Assembly: GCA_028684405.1 (NCBI GenBank)
Contig: JAQUGA010000119.1
Span: 1 to 7,646 of the forward strand
Direction: 5' to 3'
DNA from: Bacteroidales bacterium
Lineage (GTDB): Bacteria > Bacteroidota > Bacteroidia > Bacteroidales > WCHB1-69
DNA length: 7,646 bases
Shown here: piece after piece, positions 6,213 through 7,646 of the stretch
Position numbering within the stretch: the stretch's first letter is position 1
Layout: each line of letters begins with the position of its first letter
Program-made: the position numbers and the translations under genes
Notes under the pieces: model-generated
Database searches by the model: none
Told to the model about the DNA's origin: nothing
The model's input: only the letters and a program-made list of their open reading frames with translations

Positions 6213-6512
6213 TTAAGGGATGATACATTGGTCAATGTTCCATTGAAACACCATGATGAACTCTTGATCATTATGTCTCTTTTTGTTGTGCTCTGTTATC
6301 TTTTGCATAAAAGCATTGGTTTTTTCCTCTTTTCTGGTTTGGATAAATATTCCGCTATTGTATCCCGGCCAAACAGCATCATTCATGCGTGGGTCGCCAA
6401 TAATGGTTTTTGATTTCATCTCTTCAATAATTTGATAATTGTTAAAACCGATCTCTTTTAACCAGTTTTTCATCTCTTCCAAAAGGGCAACGGTGAAGGT
6501 TGCATATATCAT
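6213..6512 (-). CDS. Small PII-like (ferredoxin-fold) protein coupled to the RND permease
   Basis: A 99-residue soluble protein, not recognised by name. The predicted order is strand (MIYATFTVAL), helix (LEEMKNWLKEIGF), strand (YQIIEEMKSKTI), a loop with GDPRMNDAVWPGYNSG, strand (IFIQTRK), helix (EEKTNAFMQKITEHNKKR) and strand (QEFIMVFQWNID). This beta-alpha-beta-beta-alpha-beta layout with a mid-protein loop matches PII-like trimeric regulators, and PII-related proteins are known beside RND efflux genes (the PII-NG group). I infer that it senses or modulates the pump, but it lacks the classic PII T-loop tyrosine and nucleotide motifs that I could confirm. The start at 6512 gives an ATGA overlap with the permease stop; the ATG at 6518 would add two residues. 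A 158-base gap follows before tetR. Confidence 0.62.
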   Translation of the reverse strand: MIYATFTVALLEEMKNWLKEIGFNNYQIIEEMKSKTIIGDPRMNDAVWPGYNSGIFIQTRKEEKTNAFMQKITEHNKKRHNDQEFIMVFQWNIDQCIIP

Positions 6513-7646
6513 TTCCATGATGTTTGTTTTTTGATTTTATCTTGTTTTATTTTTTTTGCTTCCATGCTTGAGTAAACAACCGGAACGAATATCAGAGTAA
6601 TGAGTGTAGAAACGGACAATCCGCCAATCATGGTTATGCCCAATGGTGACCAGATTTCCGACCCCATACTTGTGCTTACGGCCATCGGCAACATGGCCAA
6701 AATGGTTGTAAAAGTGGTCATTAAAACAGGACGCAAACGCGAACGTCCAGCTTCTTGCACGGCTTCGCTGATTGAATATCCTCTTTTTCGAAGAAGATTG
6801 GTGTAGTCAATTAATACAATTCCATTGTTGACAACGATTCCCAATAACATAATGATACCGGTAAATGTGACAATGCTTAAGGTGGTTCCCGAAACTAAAA
6901 AACCAATGATAACACCTGTGATGGTGAATGGAACCGTGAATAAAATAATAAATGGATGTGTTAATGATTTGAATAGAGCCGCCATAATCATATAAACGAG
7001 CATCAAACCAATCAGAAAAGCCAAAATCAAACTGTCGAATGAAGTTGCTTGGTCACCGATTTGTCCTGCATGTTGCACTTCGATACTGGGGTCGATATTG
7101 AGTCCCTTTACAATTTCTTCTGTTTTTTTCCCTGCTTCTCCCAAAGAAGTGTTTTTGATGTCTGCTGAAATTTTGAATACTCTCTGTTGGCTCTCTCTGG
7201 AAATTTCCTGATAACTGGCCGAAGTCTCAACGTGAGCAATGTCGCCAAGTCTGATTTGGTTTCCACGCATGGTAGTCAATCGAATATCAAGGATTTTGTT
7301 AATATCACTTACCGAAGATGAATCATATTTGACAAGAATAGCCATGTCTTGATTGTCGATGTTGATTTTTCCAGCTTCTGCTCCATAAATGCTCTGACGA
7401 ACTTGCATGGATGCTGAAAGACTGTTGATGTTGTAGGCAGCTGCTTTTTGTTTGTCAATAATGAAATTAATTTCTGGTTTATTTCGGCTCGATGGAATTT
7501 CGATATTATAAAATGTAGGATCTTTTTTAAGTGCATCTATGATTAATGAAGCCGCTTCGTCAAGTTTGGTGAAATCATTACCAAATAGTTTGATTTCAAT
7601 TGGTTTTACGTTTCCAAGAACAACGGCTGATAAAATACTACCACCG
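6509..7646 (-). CDS. RND efflux transporter permease (AcrB/HAE1-like), C-terminal part
   Basis: Inner-membrane, proton-driven pump subunit that works with a periplasmic adaptor and an outer-membrane channel. The frame is open from the right edge (last full codon at 7645) to TGA at 6509-6511, giving 378 visible residues, about one third of a usual 1000-1050. Visible residues 1 to about 200 are the second periplasmic porter/docking region (KPIEIKLFGND; then LGDIAHVETSASYQEISRESQQRVF). Five membrane segments follow at about 205-226, 232-252, 257-281, 307-323 and 334-361, corresponding to TM8-TM12. Between them is the conserved EAGRSRLRPVLMTT. In TM10 the position of the AcrB proton-relay lysine is Asn (VVNNGIVLID). 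A lysine-rich tail ends the protein. The TM4 acidic residues lie outside the window. The substrate, drug or metal, cannot be settled. It overlaps the next gene by four bases. Confidence 0.94.
   Translation of the reverse strand, partial: GGSILSAVVLGNVKPIEIKLFGNDFTKLDEAASLIIDALKKDPTFYNIEIPSSRNKPEINFIIDKQKAAAYNINSLSASMQVRQSIYGAEAGKINIDNQDMAILVKYDSSSVSDINKILDIRLTTMRGNQIRLGDIAHVETSASYQEISRESQQRVFKISADIKNTSLGEAGKKTEEIVKGLNIDPSIEVQHAGQIGDQATSFDSLILAFLIGLMLVYMIMAALFKSLTHPFIILFTVPFTITGVIIGFLVSGTTLSIVTFTGIIMLLGIVVNNGIVLIDYTNLLRKRGYSISEAVQEAGRSRLRPVLMTTFTTILAMLPMAVSTSMGSEIWSPLGITMIGGLSVSTLITLIFVPVVYSSMEAKKIKQDKIKKQTSWK

Noticed and set aside
6145..6213. Inverted pair ACTAGTGT / ACACTAGT flanking about 53 bases between the PII-like gene and tetR
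   Set aside because: Arms are only 8 bases, the core ACTAGT is itself a palindrome, and the spacer is too long for a terminator hairpin.
7309..7536. Minus-strand ORF of 75 residues near the right edge
   Set aside because: The RND permease frame is open straight through this stretch and gives the expected porter-domain sequence; this is a shadow in another frame.

Overview
The window comes from an AT-rich member of the Bacteroidota, most likely from a Flavobacteriia-like or related type IX secretion lineage. Three things point this way: secreted proteins with type B and type A T9SS sorting domains, a tmRNA tag ending in YALAA, and promoters of the TTG-N19/20-TAnnTTTG kind with no clear Shine-Dalgarno sequences. 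It looks like ordinary chromosomal DNA. I see no CRISPR array, insertion sequence, phage gene or defence cassette.

Layout: 1-241 holds the 5' part of ssrA (tmRNA) on the minus strand, running off the left edge, with the tag GENNNYALAA readable. Upstream of it on the same strand is a 702-residue surface protein (278-2386) with a choice-of-anchor L domain, a Calx-beta-like and Ig-like middle, and a gliding-motility-type C-terminal domain. Divergent from it, at 2561 on the plus strand, is a second exported protein. Its type A sorting domain is cut by an in-frame TAA at 3524-3526, while the coding pattern continues unbroken to a second stop at 3647-3649. This is the clearest anomaly in the window.

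From 3639 to 5433 are housekeeping-type genes: endonuclease III (nth, minus), a small DUF2007 protein (plus), and a PhzF-family isomerase (minus). The isomerase sits directly behind a TetR-family regulator (5437-6054, minus). The regulator has its own good promoter match, and an inverted repeat overlaps the -33 element, which suggests autoregulation.

The right edge (6213-7646, minus) is the end of an RND efflux pump operon. It holds the C-terminal third of an AcrB-type permease and then, through a 4-base ATGA overlap, a small protein that looks PII-like. The likely transcription order on the minus strand is RND permease, PII-like protein, then (from its own promoter) TetR and PhzF. Whether the TetR protein controls the pump cannot be read from the sequence. 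The RND/PII-like coupling and the interrupted sorting domain are the two observations most worth following up.
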